Below, one piece after another: positions 33,887-43,326 of a stretch of DNA of 64,000 nucleotides. The notes beneath the pieces were generated by a model. It worked only from the letters and a program-made list of their open reading frames with translations. It did no database searches and was not told the DNA's origin. This DNA is from Sporosarcina sp. FSL W7-1349 (GTDB lineage: Bacteria; Bacillota; Bacilli; Bacillales_A; Planococcaceae). The position numbers and the translations under genes were made by a program. Within the stretch, counting starts at the first letter, position 1. Each line of letters opens with the position of its first letter. The stretch is from positions 372,001 through 436,000 of the forward strand of contig NZ_JBBOOK010000002.1 in NCBI RefSeq assembly GCF_038003045.1, written 5' to 3'.

Positions 33887-34336
33887 TTATTCCAGAGGTT
33901 TCACAAAATCCTCCACATGCTGCTTCACTTGTTTTTTCTCTTCCTCTGTCAATTCCAAAATAGTCGTTTGTTTAAATTCAGACGGCAGCAAAATAGTCGC
34001 TGGTTCGTTTAGTTCCCTCTCTTCTCTTTCTCAGCCAACTTGATTGTGAAACTTTTTATATTCATCTGAAGAAGAGAAAACAACGGTTTTTATATAGTTG
34101 CCATCCACATCATAATGATCCTCGATTGCCGATACTTCCATCTTTGTTTTATCCCGCCAATCTTTTGTATAGGTGATGCTATTAGAATTTACATAACCTG
34201 ACGGGATGAATTTGATCACGGAGCCTGTAGACTCGGTCATCGTTTCGAAGCTGGATACCTCGATATGTTCGAATACTTCGGGCTTGCTGCAAGCACTGAG
34301 CAGGAGAAAAAAACATAAAAGACCGAATTTCTTCAT
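33887..34336 (-). pseudogene. Small lipoprotein gene interrupted by an in-frame TGA
   Basis: The frame from ATG 34336 encodes a lipoprotein (signal peptide with lipobox LSAC at Cys16) of 101 residues ending at TGA 34031-34033. The same frame continues open for 47 further sense codons to TAA 33887-33889. The extension is rich in charged residues and looks like genuine protein (for example TILELTEEEKKQVKQHVEDF), and the operon terminator comes only after it. This suggests a roughly 149-residue ancestral protein with a nonsense change, a sequencing error, or read-through. The 101-residue product may still be exported. Function unknown; last gene of a four-gene operon. Confidence 0.65.
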
Positions 34337-34339
34337 ACA

Positions 34340-34921
34340 TTAATCCTCCCGCAGCTCGGCTTTCAATAAAACAGCACGATCATACGCTTTCAGTGCTGCC
34401 AATTCTTCCTCATCGATTGCATTTCCGAAACCGCGAATGCTCAAATCTTCGGAAGTGATCCAATACGCAAGATAAACGGGCTCCCCCATCTGCAAAACCA
34501 CTTTTTCATCAATCAAAGCCCCATGGGAAGATGCTCCCTTCAACGGGGCCAACTGTAACCCGATCAATCCACCCGAAGAACTGAAGATCAATTCATCGTT
34601 CTGGTCTCCCCAGCCCTGCCGGATACCAAAACTGATATTCCGATCTGCCAAGAAGTCCTCGTTAAACACCCCTGGTTCATTTTCCGAAACCAATTTTCCC
34701 TTTTCATGTACTTCAAGCGTGATTCCTAGAGTTTGCCCTTCCGGCAGATCTCCGTTAATCACAAAATACTCCATATCGGCACCACCTGAATTTTTCACGA
34801 GAATCTGTTCCTTCTCCGTCAGACTCCTCGTCGAGATGGATAATTCCTTCGCTGACGAACAAGCCGCTAGAAGAAAGACGCATAGCGCCACGCCGAGCGC
34901 CAATTTCCATTTCACTTTCAA
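34340..34921 (-). CDS. Hypothetical lipoprotein
   Basis: A 193-residue protein with a lipoprotein signal (lipobox LAAC, Cys21) and a beta-rich mature part, including a GQTLGITLEVHEKGK strand pair. No family recognised. Its ATG overlaps the end of the Dph6-like gene by 4 nt, and the next lipoprotein gene begins 3 nt after it, so all are one operon. Two consecutive lipoproteins behind a cytoplasmic ligase is an unexplained combination. Confidence 0.8.
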   Translation of the reverse strand: MKVKWKLALGVALCVFLLAACSSAKELSISTRSLTEKEQILVKNSGGADMEYFVINGDLPEGQTLGITLEVHEKGKLVSENEPGVFNEDFLADRNISFGIRQGWGDQNDELIFSSSGGLIGLQLAPLKGASSHGALIDEKVVLQMGEPVYLAYWITSEDLSIRGFGNAIDEEELAALKAYDRAVLLKAELRED

Positions 34922-35586
34922 CGGGCCCCCTCCTGCAATCCGGCTTTGACAAAGACATAGTGGTCCCGCTCGTATGGACTAGAAAGCTTGATCGGCACCC
35001 GCTTATTGAAAATGGGGCCGTCGACGACGACGGTATGAAATTCGCCGGATTCTCCACAAGAATCGATACTGAGCGCTTCGAGTTCATCCATCAACTCGAT
35101 CGTGAACCGGCGGCCGACAAAACGGGCTGGCATCATTTTCGTATTGACCACGACAAGATACGCTTCAAATCCCGCCTCGATGAATTCTTCCAAAATTTTT
35201 CGCCGGGACTCCTTCCAAAGCGGATGGACCGCCTCCAATCCCGCTTTGGCACAGGAATTGCGCACCCATTCCAGGTGGTCCTCCAGATCGATATCGCCAA
35301 AAACACCAATATCGATCCCTGCTTCTTTGCATTCCCGCATCGCGTCCAAAAACTGTTCCTCATACCCATTCCAATCCGCCCCACGAGTCATCAAAGGGAC
35401 GCCAAGGCTTTCGGCTTGCGCTTCCACTAATTCAATCGGGAGAGCATGGGATTTTGAAATCTCCTCGCCTATTTCAAACATCGTCCATAACCTCACCGGG
35501 CGTGCACCGGATTGCACGGCCCGGTAATAAGCCATGGCAGAGTCTTTGCCTCCACTCCAGGAAGCGACAAATGTTTTATTTTCCAT
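34918..35586 (-). CDS. Diphthine-ammonia ligase family protein (Dph6-like ATPase)
   Basis: A 222-residue adenine-nucleotide alpha-hydrolase-fold enzyme. The PP-loop SWSGGKDSAMAYYRA is at residues 9-23, with FGDIDLEDHLEWV and LEAVHPLWKESRRKIL following, all hallmarks of the Dph6/MJ0570 family. The start is ATG 35586, which overlaps the stop of the GNAT gene; a longer frame to 35706 is only overlap. In eukaryotes and archaea Dph6 amidates diphthine on EF2; bacteria lack diphthamide, so the bacterial substrate is unknown. Confidence 0.88.
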   Translation of the reverse strand: MENKTFVASWSGGKDSAMAYYRAVQSGARPVRLWTMFEIGEEISKSHALPIELVEAQAESLGVPLMTRGADWNGYEEQFLDAMRECKEAGIDIGVFGDIDLEDHLEWVRNSCAKAGLEAVHPLWKESRRKILEEFIEAGFEAYLVVVNTKMMPARFVGRRFTIELMDELEALSIDSCGESGEFHTVVVDGPIFNKRVPIKLSSPYERDHYVFVKAGLQEGAR

Positions 35587-36575
35587 CATTGGCTCCCGTG
35601 CGCCCAGGCGATCCGGGAATCCACAGTTCGTACCATCCGGATCATGTACGATTGGAAACCTAATTTTGGCCAATAGTAGGAGGACAAGTGATTCGGCGTG
35701 TGCCAATCCACTAAAATGTATTCATAGCCGAGATTTCGCATCTCCCGGAAGCAATGATCCGCAATGGCTTTCCCGATTCCCTTGCCACGCAGTTCCATAT
35801 TAGTGGAGGCGGAGACGAGATATGCGGCATTTTCTGAAGCGACCATCGTGTTCGCCTCTTGCGGCTTGTAGACATGGAAAGCCGCGGGGATGTCATTTTG
35901 CTCCGCAATCCAGAGTTGGATTCCTCGATTCCCAGCCAGCTCTTCATAGTTTTTCCGCTCTTCTTCTAGGTTCTCTTTTGTAATCGGCTTCCAGGCCGGG
36001 GCTGTTGCCTGATGCAAACTATTCCAGTGAGCCATCTTTTGCAGGATAGCAGGATCGTCCTCAATTTTCCGGAATTCCACTGTTGTGGTTCCATTCCCTT
36101 TTGGTTCATAGTCCTCCAACGGCAGTACAGCATACCGCTGGTCGAAACGGAATGACTGCTCCAGCCATTCCAGGATGATGGCGTCATTTCCGACCGGTAC
36201 GTAAAGAACATGCTCGAAATATCCATTGCGCACCCATTCCGCCCCCGCTTCCGCGTATAGAAGACGGACGAGCTGCGGATGCTCCCCGTTCTTGACAGCA
36301 AGTGACGGATAACCGATCGACACATATCTTCCCCTTGCCGCGTCTTGCTTGAATTCATACAGCATATACCCGATCACTTCATCGTGTCGGAGCGCCACCA
36401 CTCCTGCAGCATACGGCCGGGCTGTTTCTTCAATCAACAACTCAGCCGCGGCGATGGGGCTTTCAAAGCGGTCGGGCAGAAACGGAAAGCGTTTACGTTC
36501 CAAGGCATGCCGTTCCGCCAGCAATTCCGCCATTTGTGGTATGTACGTTTCATCAAATTGAACAAACCGGATCAT
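35586..36575 (-). CDS. Tandem GNAT-domain N-acetyltransferase
   Basis: A 329-residue protein with two GNAT folds. The C-terminal domain has the acetyl-CoA pyrophosphate loop in STNMELRGKGIGKAIADHC and a Y-W-rich end (SSYYWPKLGF), while the N-terminal domain is more diverged (HDEVIGYMLYEF, RLLYAEAGAEW). The start was taken at ATG 36575, with a G6 tract 6 nt upstream. Substrate unknown. First gene of the operon with the Dph6-like ligase. Confidence 0.88.
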   Translation of the reverse strand: MIRFVQFDETYIPQMAELLAERHALERKRFPFLPDRFESPIAAAELLIEETARPYAAGVVALRHDEVIGYMLYEFKQDAARGRYVSIGYPSLAVKNGEHPQLVRLLYAEAGAEWVRNGYFEHVLYVPVGNDAIILEWLEQSFRFDQRYAVLPLEDYEPKGNGTTTVEFRKIEDDPAILQKMAHWNSLHQATAPAWKPITKENLEEERKNYEELAGNRGIQLWIAEQNDIPAAFHVYKPQEANTMVASENAAYLVSASTNMELRGKGIGKAIADHCFREMRNLGYEYILVDWHTPNHLSSYYWPKLGFQSYMIRMVRTVDSRIAWAHGSQ

Positions 36576-36654
36576 CGTCATCCCCCCGTTCTTCATTACT
36601 GAAATTGTACCATAATTTCCAGCAACCCGTTTTAATTTTCTGAATGAAAGAACC

Positions 36655-36682
36655 TGACAACTTTTTCACATACTGCTCCGTC
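36655..36682 (+). promoter_or_regulatory. Candidate ECF (SigV-type) autoregulatory promoter
   Basis: TGACAAC at 36655-36661, a 17-nt spacer beginning with five T, and CGTC at 36679-36682. Bacillus ECF sigma factors recognise AAC-N16/17-CGTC promoters, and SigV activates its own operon. The spacing is at the long end. Confidence 0.5.
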
Positions 36683-36738
36683 AAATCATTTAGAACGTTT
36701 CGCGAAGCGTTGGATCATAGAAAAGGTGATTGATTGTC

Positions 36739-37236
36739 ATGACAAGGAATACAAATTTCGAGCTCGTCGAGCAGTTTATTCTAGAAAATAAAGCGTCCCA
36801 TTACCGGCTTGCCTATGGCTACGTCCGCAACAAAGAAAATGCACTCGATATCGTGCAGGAAGCTATCTTAAAAGCGCTACAATCCGTCGATCGTCTAGAA
36901 GAGATCCGATATTTGAAAACGTGGTTTTACCGGATTCTCGTCAACACCGCCATTGATTTTATTCGCAAAAATAAGCGGATGACGGTGATGGAGGACGATG
37001 TGTTAGGCATTCATCTGCCAACGACAGAAATGGAATGGGCCGATTTGGATTTACAGCAAGCGATCGATGAATTGCCGCCCGTTTATAAAACCATCATTCT
37101 TTTGCGTTTTTTCGAGGATTTGAAAATCGAAGAAATTGCAGACATTACAGGGGACAATGTCAATACAGTGAAAACAAGGCTCTATGCAGCATTAAAGAAG
37201 CTACGCTTGACAGTCGGAGAGGAGTTCAACGTATGA
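36739..37236 (+). CDS. sigV: ECF RNA polymerase sigma factor SigV
   Basis: A 165-residue group 4 sigma factor. Region 2 is seen as YRLAYGYVRNKENALDIVQEAILKALQSV and LKTWFYRILVNTAIDFIRKN, and region 4 as LPPVYKTIILLRFFEDLKIEEIADITGDNVNTVKTRLYAALKKL. The next gene closely matches Bacillus RsiV, so this is SigV, which drives the lysozyme-resistance response (for example peptidoglycan O-acetylation) in Bacilli. ATG 36739 was chosen with AAGGTG 10 nt upstream; a TTG at 36730 is too close to the site. Confidence 0.88.
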   Translation: MTRNTNFELVEQFILENKASHYRLAYGYVRNKENALDIVQEAILKALQSVDRLEEIRYLKTWFYRILVNTAIDFIRKNKRMTVMEDDVLGIHLPTTEMEWADLDLQQAIDELPPVYKTIILLRFFEDLKIEEIADITGDNVNTVKTRLYAALKKLRLTVGEEFNV

Positions 37237-38117
37237 AAAAGCTAAAACCACTAAAACAAGACTATGAGAACATCGAAATCCCTACAGAACTGGAGGAGGT
37301 TGTCCAATCGGCCATCCGGCAAGCGAAACAAAAGCATCAGCCAAAGAAAAGGAGACGTGCGCCGCAGTGGGTAATCGGTGCCGCCGCAGCCGCCGCCCTA
37401 TTTGTCGGCAGCATCAACGTCAGTCCCACCTTCGCCCAAACGATGGCCAACGTGCCGTTCCTCGGGTCAATTGTGGAAGTAATCACCGTGCAGCAAATTA
37501 AAGTGGACCAAGGAACCTACCAAGCGGATCTGAACACCCCGGCACTGGAAGGATTGAACAATCCCGAGCTGCAAACTGCCCTGAACGAGAAATATATAGC
37601 GGAAAACAAAGCGCTCTATGAACAATTCGAAAAAGACGTTGCCGACATGGAACAATGGGCGGGCGGCGGACATCTTGGTGTAGACTCGGGATATGAAGTG
37701 CTGACGGAAACCGACCAACTGTTGTCGATCGCCCGTTACGAAGTGAATATCGTCGGTTCCTCGTCCACCGTCATGAAATATGATACGGTCGATAAGGAGA
37801 ATGGACTGTTGATCACGTTGCCGAGTCTCTTCAAAGATGAAAGTTATGTGGCGATCATCAGCGCCTATATTCTGTATGAAATGAAAGACCAAATGGCCAA
37901 GGATGACATGAAAGCATACTTTCTGCCAGATGACGAATTTATAGAAGGGTTCGAACAAATCCGGCCCGATCAGCCATTCTACATTACCGCACAAAACAAG
38001 CTGGTCGTCTCGTTCGATAAATATGAAGTCGCCCCAGGTTACATGGGTGTTGTGACATTCGAGATTCCGACAGACGTCATTAAAGATGTACTTGTGAGCG
38101 ATTTGTATATAAAATAA
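37233..38117 (+). CDS. rsiV: Anti-sigma-V factor RsiV (lysozyme-sensing)
   Basis: A 294-residue single-pass protein overlapping sigV by 4 nt. It has a basic cytoplasmic N-terminus, one membrane segment near residues 47-64, the FAQTMANVPFLGSIV signal-peptidase-like region, and an extracellular DUF4163/DUF3298 domain. The end of the protein (KLVVSFDKYEVAPGYMGVV..) is nearly the same as remembered Bacillus RsiV. RsiV binds lysozyme directly and is then cleaved by signal peptidase and RasP to free SigV. The pair therefore likely senses lysozyme here. Confidence 0.9.
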   Translation: MKKLKPLKQDYENIEIPTELEEVVQSAIRQAKQKHQPKKRRRAPQWVIGAAAAAALFVGSINVSPTFAQTMANVPFLGSIVEVITVQQIKVDQGTYQADLNTPALEGLNNPELQTALNEKYIAENKALYEQFEKDVADMEQWAGGGHLGVDSGYEVLTETDQLLSIARYEVNIVGSSSTVMKYDTVDKENGLLITLPSLFKDESYVAIISAYILYEMKDQMAKDDMKAYFLPDDEFIEGFEQIRPDQPFYITAQNKLVVSFDKYEVAPGYMGVVTFEIPTDVIKDVLVSDLYIK

Positions 38118-38130
38118 GGAAAATGAAAAA

Positions 38131-38161
38131 AGCAGACGCCCGACTGGGTGTCTGCTTTTTT
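38131..38161. terminator. Bidirectional terminator after rsiV
   Basis: AGCAGACGCCC pairs with GGGTGTCTGCT around 38131-38155, with six A before and seven T after. It also serves the convergent lipoprotein gene. Confidence 0.85.
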
Positions 38162-38662
38162 TCATGCTGGCATCGGCGTATCGGTTGGCTTAGCGTAGCC
38201 TTCCTGATATGTTTCGTCAATGAATTCACGGATCTCTTTCAATGATTTACCTTCCTGGTCCAGTTGCACGGATTTCACCGCAATTTCCAGACAGACGAGG
38301 CATCGTGTACCATGATCATCCCACACGACGGATCCGTCTTCCCGTATTTCATCGACAAAACAATTCAAATTGCTGCCATGGCCCGCACTTTCGCCGCATC
38401 CGCAATAGCAGGGCATCCATTCCAGAATATCCGCCGACTTCCCGGCCAGCTGGTAAACAAGCCGCATATCTTCCGGCTTGTCATCCAAAAATGCTGGTAA
38501 GTCATCCGCTGACGCAGTCACTTCCTGCAAATCGCCGTTTGGCAAGTGATGCTGCTCGCCATGCGCCAGTTCATGGGCTTCCCCGCTTGTTCCCGATTCG
38601 GAGCCACAAGCCCCCAATAGGAGCATGAATGAAAACAATACTAGGATTGCTGATTTCTTCAA
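38162..38662 (-). CDS. PCYCGC-motif lipoprotein
   Basis: A 166-residue lipoprotein with lipobox LGAC and the diagnostic MPCYCGCGESAGH motif, followed by CFV, and a later RCLVCLE pair. Proteins of this family occur in Bacilli and are thought to bind metal through the Cys cluster; no activity is proven. The start is uncertain: TTG 38662 gives a standard signal peptide with AAGGAG 11 nt upstream, while GTG 38674 has the site directly abutting. A His-rich linker (HELAHGEQHH) follows the lipid anchor. Confidence 0.85.
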   Translation of the reverse strand: MKKSAILVLFSFMLLLGACGSESGTSGEAHELAHGEQHHLPNGDLQEVTASADDLPAFLDDKPEDMRLVYQLAGKSADILEWMPCYCGCGESAGHGSNLNCFVDEIREDGSVVWDDHGTRCLVCLEIAVKSVQLDQEGKSLKEIREFIDETYQEGYAKPTDTPMPA

Positions 38663-38754
38663 CGTGCTGTCCACTCCTTCATCTACACCATTTCCCCCAT
38701 TTTACCTGAATTCCTGGCATTGAGGGGTTACAGATTTGTGGACAAGCTCTTTTC

Positions 38755-40137
38755 TTACTTCCCAATCATTTTCGACGGAACGACATATTCGTCAAACTGC
38801 TCTTCAGTCAATAATCCGGTCGCAAGTGCCGCTTCTTTCAAAGTCGTCCCTTCCGCATGCGCCTTCTTGGCAATCTTCGCGGCGTTTTCATATCCGATGT
38901 ACGGGTTCAACGCCGTTACAAGCATGAGGGAGTTTTTCACTTTATTGTCGATTTCCTCACGGTTCGGCTCGATTCCGACTGCACAATTGTCATTGAAGCT
39001 GATCATTGCGTCACTCAACAAAGTGACCGTCTGAAGGAAGTTATAAATAATAACCGGTTTAAAGACGTTCAATTCGAAGTTCCCTTGGCTTGCCGCAAAT
39101 CCGATTGTCGCGTCATTCCCCATCACTTGAGAGACGACCATCGTCAATGCCTCACTCTGGGTCGGGTTCACTTTTCCGGGCATGATGGAGCTACCGGGTT
39201 CATTTTCTGGAATTGTAATTTCCCCGATGCCCGAGCGCGGACCGCTTGCCAGCCAGCGAACGTCGTTGGCGATTTTCATCAGATCCGCCGCCAATGCTTT
39301 TAATGCGCCATGCGTGTAGACGACTTCATCGTAGCTAGTGAGCGCATGGAATTTATTCTCCGCTGATGAAAAGGCGATGCCAACCGATTTCGAGATTTCC
39401 TCCGCGACTTGATCGCCGAATCCTTTCGGTGCATTCAAGCCGGTGCCGACCGCTGTTCCGCCGATGGCCAGCTCTTTCATCGATTCGACGCTGGTCCGGA
39501 TCATCGACTCGGTTTTCTCGAGCATGCGATGCCAGCCGCTGATTTCCTGGCCTAGTGTCAAAGGCGTCGCATCTTGCAAATGCGTACGGCCGATTTTAAT
39601 GATATCCATGAAAGCTTCGGATTTTTCCCCGAGTGTCGCTTTCAATTTGTCGAGTGCCGGCAATAGCTGCTTCTCGACCGCTGTAACGCCCGCAACATGC
39701 AGCGCCGTCGGGAACGTGTCGTTCGAGCTTTGCGATTTATTGACGTCATCGTTTGGATGAAGACGCTCCGTTTCGCCCCATTCCTCGAGTAATTGATTGC
39801 CTCGATTGGCAAGGACTTCGTTCATATTCATATTGGATTGGGTACCGCTTCCAGTCTGCCAGACGACTAACGGGAAATGATCGTCCCATTTTCCTTCCAG
39901 TACTTCATCCGCCGCCGCGGAAATAGCTTTCATCTTCGCTTCAGAGAGATTGCCATGTGCATGGCTGGCGATGGCCGCAGCTTTTTTCAAGTGTGCAAAT
40001 GCACGTACGACACCGATCGGCATCCGTTCTCCGCCTATTTTGAAGTTCTGCTTGCTCCGCTGCGTCTGGGCGCCCCACAGTTTGTCTGACGGAACCTTGA
40101 TTTCACCGAATGTGTCATGTTCAATACGATAGTCCAT
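38755..40137 (-). CDS. fumC: Class II fumarate hydratase
   Basis: A 460-residue fumarase C. It has the [13 protein letters not shown] block, the TFPTALH region, the active-site [16 protein letters not shown] and the superfamily signature [13 protein letters not shown]. It reversibly hydrates fumarate to L-malate in the TCA cycle without an iron-sulfur cluster. It appears monocistronic. Argininosuccinate lyase and aspartase belong to the same superfamily, but length and motifs fit fumarase. Confidence 0.96.
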   Translation of the reverse strand: MDYRIEHDTFGEIKVPSDKLWGAQTQRSKQNFKIGGERMPIGVVRAFAHLKKAAAIASHAHGNLSEAKMKAISAAADEVLEGKWDDHFPLVVWQTGSGTQSNMNMNEVLANRGNQLLEEWGETERLHPNDDVNKSQSSNDTFPTALHVAGVTAVEKQLLPALDKLKATLGEKSEAFMDIIKIGRTHLQDATPLTLGQEISGWHRMLEKTESMIRTSVESMKELAIGGTAVGTGLNAPKGFGDQVAEEISKSVGIAFSSAENKFHALTSYDEVVYTHGALKALAADLMKIANDVRWLASGPRSGIGEITIPENEPGSSIMPGKVNPTQSEALTMVVSQVMGNDATIGFAASQGNFELNVFKPVIIYNFLQTVTLLSDAMISFNDNCAVGIEPNREEIDNKVKNSLMLVTALNPYIGYENAAKIAKKAHAEGTTLKEAALATGLLTEEQFDEYVVPSKMIGK

Positions 40138-40226
40138 TTATTAGCACCTCTTAAAAAGTTTTTTACCACTACTATCTATCATGCACCTATTGGGCGGAGA
40201 AATAAAATGATAAGCCCTTGACTAAC

Positions 40227-41438
40227 CTAGCTTCGGCTTCTTCCCAATGTTACATAAATAAACAAAGCTGAGAAACTGCACACTATGATGACGATTGCCA
40301 TAGGGAGGGCGGTTTGGTCACCGGCGATTCCGACAAGTGGCGAAACGATGGCCCCCCCGATAAAAGGAAGCAGCCCAAGAAACGCCGAGGCACTCCCCGC
40401 AACTTTCCCTTGACTCTCCATGGCAAGCGAGAATGCGGTTGCTGATACCATTCCGACACTGGATACCACTAGGAATAATGCCGTTACGATGACAGGCAAT
40501 GGCAAGCCAAGCAAAATGCCGAGCAAGAGCAGAACACTGCCGGCGAGGGAGATACATAACCCAGCAAGGAGTAATTTACTCTCCCGTACGGTACTCGACA
40601 GCCGCCCCGCCGTCTGGGAAGCGATGATGATGCCGAGGCCATTTAGTGCAAAAAGCAAAGAAAACTGCTGCGGCGTAATCTGATAGATGTTCTGCAATAC
40701 GAAGGGCGAACCTGCAATATAAGCGAACATGCTCGACATGACGAGAGACTGAGTCAGGGCGATACCCATGAACGTCCGATTGCTGAGCAAACTTTTAAAC
40801 GTTTTGAAAACGGCGAGGATGCTGCCTTCCGAACGTTTTTCCTCCGGCAAGGTTTCCGGCAGAAAGAACAGGACGGAAAAGAACATGAGCAAGCCGTACA
40901 AGCCTAAAATGATAAAAATGGTTGGCCACGAAGAAAATTGCAATACCGCTCCTCCGGCGATCGGAGCCAAAATCGGGGCTACCCCCATAACAAGCGCCAA
41001 AAGCGCCATGAATTTAGTCAAATCTTTCCCCGAATACAAATCACGAGCCGCCGCCCGTGCAATGACGATTCCCGCTGCCCCTGTCAGCCCTTGGATGAAA
41101 CGCAATACGATAAAGACGATAATATTCGGACTGAAGGCAGAGAGCACAGATACGATGGCATATGTAATAAGCGTTGAAATGAGCGGTTTACGCCTTCCCC
41201 GGATATCACTGAGCGGTCCGAAAATCAGCTGCCCGGCTGCGAGGCCCAGCAAGCAGGCCGTCAAACTGAGCTGGACGAGCGAAGTGGTAGCCGTCAAATC
41301 CTTGGCCACCGTCGGCAAGGCCGGCAAATACATATCCATTGACAGCGGGCCGAATGCCGTCAATGAACCAAGCAGGATGACAATCCAGCCTTTTGCGAGC
41401 GATCTGGAACCTTCCAGATTCGTTTCTATTTGTCTCAT
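40227..41438 (-). CDS. Bcr/CflA family MFS multidrug exporter
   Basis: A 403-residue major facilitator with 12 predicted membrane segments. The SMDMYLPALPTVAKDL motif in the first segment and GPLSDIRGRRKPL between segments 2 and 3 are diagnostic of the Bcr/CflA drug:proton antiporters (bicyclomycin, chloramphenicol or sulfonamide exporters). RFIQGLTGAAGIVIARAAARDLY is motif C-like. ATG 41438 is preferred to the upstream GTG. Substrate unknown. Confidence 0.9.
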   Translation of the reverse strand: MRQIETNLEGSRSLAKGWIVILLGSLTAFGPLSMDMYLPALPTVAKDLTATTSLVQLSLTACLLGLAAGQLIFGPLSDIRGRRKPLISTLITYAIVSVLSAFSPNIIVFIVLRFIQGLTGAAGIVIARAAARDLYSGKDLTKFMALLALVMGVAPILAPIAGGAVLQFSSWPTIFIILGLYGLLMFFSVLFFLPETLPEEKRSEGSILAVFKTFKSLLSNRTFMGIALTQSLVMSSMFAYIAGSPFVLQNIYQITPQQFSLLFALNGLGIIIASQTAGRLSSTVRESKLLLAGLCISLAGSVLLLLGILLGLPLPVIVTALFLVVSSVGMVSATAFSLAMESQGKVAGSASAFLGLLPFIGGAIVSPLVGIAGDQTALPMAIVIIVCSFSALFIYVTLGRSRS

Positions 41439-41644
41439 GCACCATCCCACTTCCTATTATTCTATTTGGAATTTTCACTAATATAGCTGTCTGCCATTAT
41501 ATCATGCGGGGTTGATAGAGGAAAAGGCAACTGCTTAGGGAGTCGGGCGGAGGGGTTCAAACATATGAACGTGGGAGACGGGGTTATAGGTGCGGAACAC
41601 AAATATATGAGCGCTTGCAAAAATGTATGCACTCGGAATCGAAA

Positions 41645-41688
41645 AAAAGACCCGATCCCGCCCGGAATTCTGGACGGGATCGAGCCCT
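41645..41688 (-). terminator. Terminator of the yuaF-floT operon
   Basis: A strong GC-rich hairpin (ACCCGATCCCGCCC around 41650-41663 with 41674-41687) is followed on the minus strand by TCTTTTTTTC, just after the floT stop. Confidence 0.85.
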
Positions 41689-41691
41689 TTG

Positions 41692-43236
41692 TTATACCTC
41701 TTCAGCAACTGGCAATTCCTTTTCCACAGGTTTCTCATCCTTAACCCGGACTTCCTGCGCCAACTGGTCAATGCTTGGACGCAAGTTGTTCTTGCCGGCG
41801 TAGTTTTCGAGCATTTCCTTGACGTCGATGCCCGAAGAGGCCTTCAATGTCTCTTGAAGGGAGGACATCAGGTTCGTGGCGTACGATGTCACTTTATTGG
41901 CCCCGCCACCTTCACCGCCGCCCGTGTCGACAACTGTGATCTTATCGATATTCGATAGCGGGCTTGCGATCTGTTTCGCGTATTCCGGCATCATTCGCAC
42001 GATCATATCGAGCATTGCCGCTTGACCGTATTGTTCGAATGCCTCAGCAATTTTGCGTTTTGCCTCGGCTTCCGCGAGACCTTTCAGACGGATGATGTCA
42101 GCTTCCGACTCCCCTTGCGCACGCTGGGATTCGGCCTTCGCCAAACCATCGAGCCGAACTTTTTCCGCATCCGCTTTCGCCCGGGCCTCAATCCGGTATT
42201 TCTCCGCATCAGCTTCCGCGAGTTGCCGCGACTTGTCGGCAGCTGCCGTCTGCTCGATGGCATAGCGGTCTGCATCCGCTTTTTTCTTTACTTCGGAATC
42301 ATACTGTCTTTCCCGGCGCAGGATCTCTTTCTCTTCCAATTCAATCTGCTTTTGCCGCTCAATAATTTGGATCTGCATTTCCTGTTCCATAACTTCCTGT
42401 TTAGAGCGGGCGGTCTGCAATTCATATGCTTGGTCCGCTCGGGCTCTCGCGACGTCTTGCTCCAATCGGAATTCCGCCACTTTCAGCTGGTTTTCCTTTT
42501 CCGCTTCCGCGATTTCCGTGGCCCGTTCCAATTCCGCTTTCTGCGCTTCTTTGGAAGCCTCGGCGTTCTTGATGCGCGTCTCTTTTTCCGCCTCTGCGGT
42601 CGCGATGTCGGCGTCCCGCCTTACTTGTGCGATACGCGGCTTTCCGAGCGAGTCGAGATAGCCGTTTTTATCCCGGACGTCTTTGATAGTGAAAGATACG
42701 ATGATTAGTCCCATCTTCGCAAGGTCTTGGGAAGCGACACGCTGCACTTCTTGGGAGAATTTATCCCGGTTCTTATAGATCTCCTCCACCGTCATCGAAC
42801 CTAGGATCGAGCGGAGATGGCCTTCCAGCACTTCTTTCGCTTCGTTTTCGCGATCTTCTTTTGATTTGCCTAAAAACTGCTCGGCTGCTGTGGCGATTTC
42901 AGCAATCGAACCGCCGATCTTAATAATCGCCGTTCCGTCCGCCATCACCGGCACACCCTGCTCCGTGTACACTTCCGGCGTGGTCACTTCCAATTTACTG
43001 GACAACAGACTGAGCGGCTCTGACTGTTGAAATACCGGGAACACAAAAGTCCCGCCGCCCCGGATGATTTTGACCCGATTGCCCGAGTCATCCGTGTGCA
43101 CGTTTTTCGATCCTAAATAACTCCCCGTCACAATCAGCGCCTCATCCGGCCCGACCGTGCGATACTTCGAAATGTAGACGAGGATAACCGCCAATAAAAC
43201 AAAGGCGACGACCCCAATTGCAATCCAAATACCCAT
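41692..43236 (-). CDS. floT: Flotillin-like protein FloT
   Basis: A 514-residue flotillin/SPFH protein. An N-terminal hydrophobic hairpin anchor (GIWIAIGVVAFVLLAVILVYI) is followed by the SPFH/band-7 domain (about residues 30-200), then a long Ala/Glu/Lys-rich coiled coil with EAE-type repeats (200-400) and a C-terminal oligomerisation region. It scaffolds functional membrane microdomains. The ATG at 43236 has AAGGGGG upstream; the extra 14 codons of the longer frame are unsupported. It is co-transcribed with the NfeD protein upstream. Confidence 0.95.
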   Translation of the reverse strand: MGIWIAIGVVAFVLLAVILVYISKYRTVGPDEALIVTGSYLGSKNVHTDDSGNRVKIIRGGGTFVFPVFQQSEPLSLLSSKLEVTTPEVYTEQGVPVMADGTAIIKIGGSIAEIATAAEQFLGKSKEDRENEAKEVLEGHLRSILGSMTVEEIYKNRDKFSQEVQRVASQDLAKMGLIIVSFTIKDVRDKNGYLDSLGKPRIAQVRRDADIATAEAEKETRIKNAEASKEAQKAELERATEIAEAEKENQLKVAEFRLEQDVARARADQAYELQTARSKQEVMEQEMQIQIIERQKQIELEEKEILRRERQYDSEVKKKADADRYAIEQTAAADKSRQLAEADAEKYRIEARAKADAEKVRLDGLAKAESQRAQGESEADIIRLKGLAEAEAKRKIAEAFEQYGQAAMLDMIVRMMPEYAKQIASPLSNIDKITVVDTGGGEGGGANKVTSYATNLMSSLQETLKASSGIDVKEMLENYAGKNNLRPSIDQLAQEVRVKDEKPVEKELPVAEEV

Positions 43237-43326
43237 TTCAATTCCCCCTTCTTCATTATAAGAACTAATTAAATCCAATCTTGTTGATCATCTGCCAAGC
43301 TTGGCATCGGGCAACCTTCGCTCTCA

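Noticed and set aside
37467..38165. 232-codon frame antisense to rsiV
   Set aside because: Aromatic/Val-rich antisense shadow; the RsiV match on the plus strand is clear.
40768..41481. 237-codon frame antisense to the Bcr/CflA exporter
   Set aside because: Composition is that of reverse-complemented membrane codons; no homologue pattern.
42022..42708. 228-codon Phe/Leu-rich frame antisense to floT
   Set aside because: Produced by the GAA/GCG-rich coiled-coil codons of floT read backwards.
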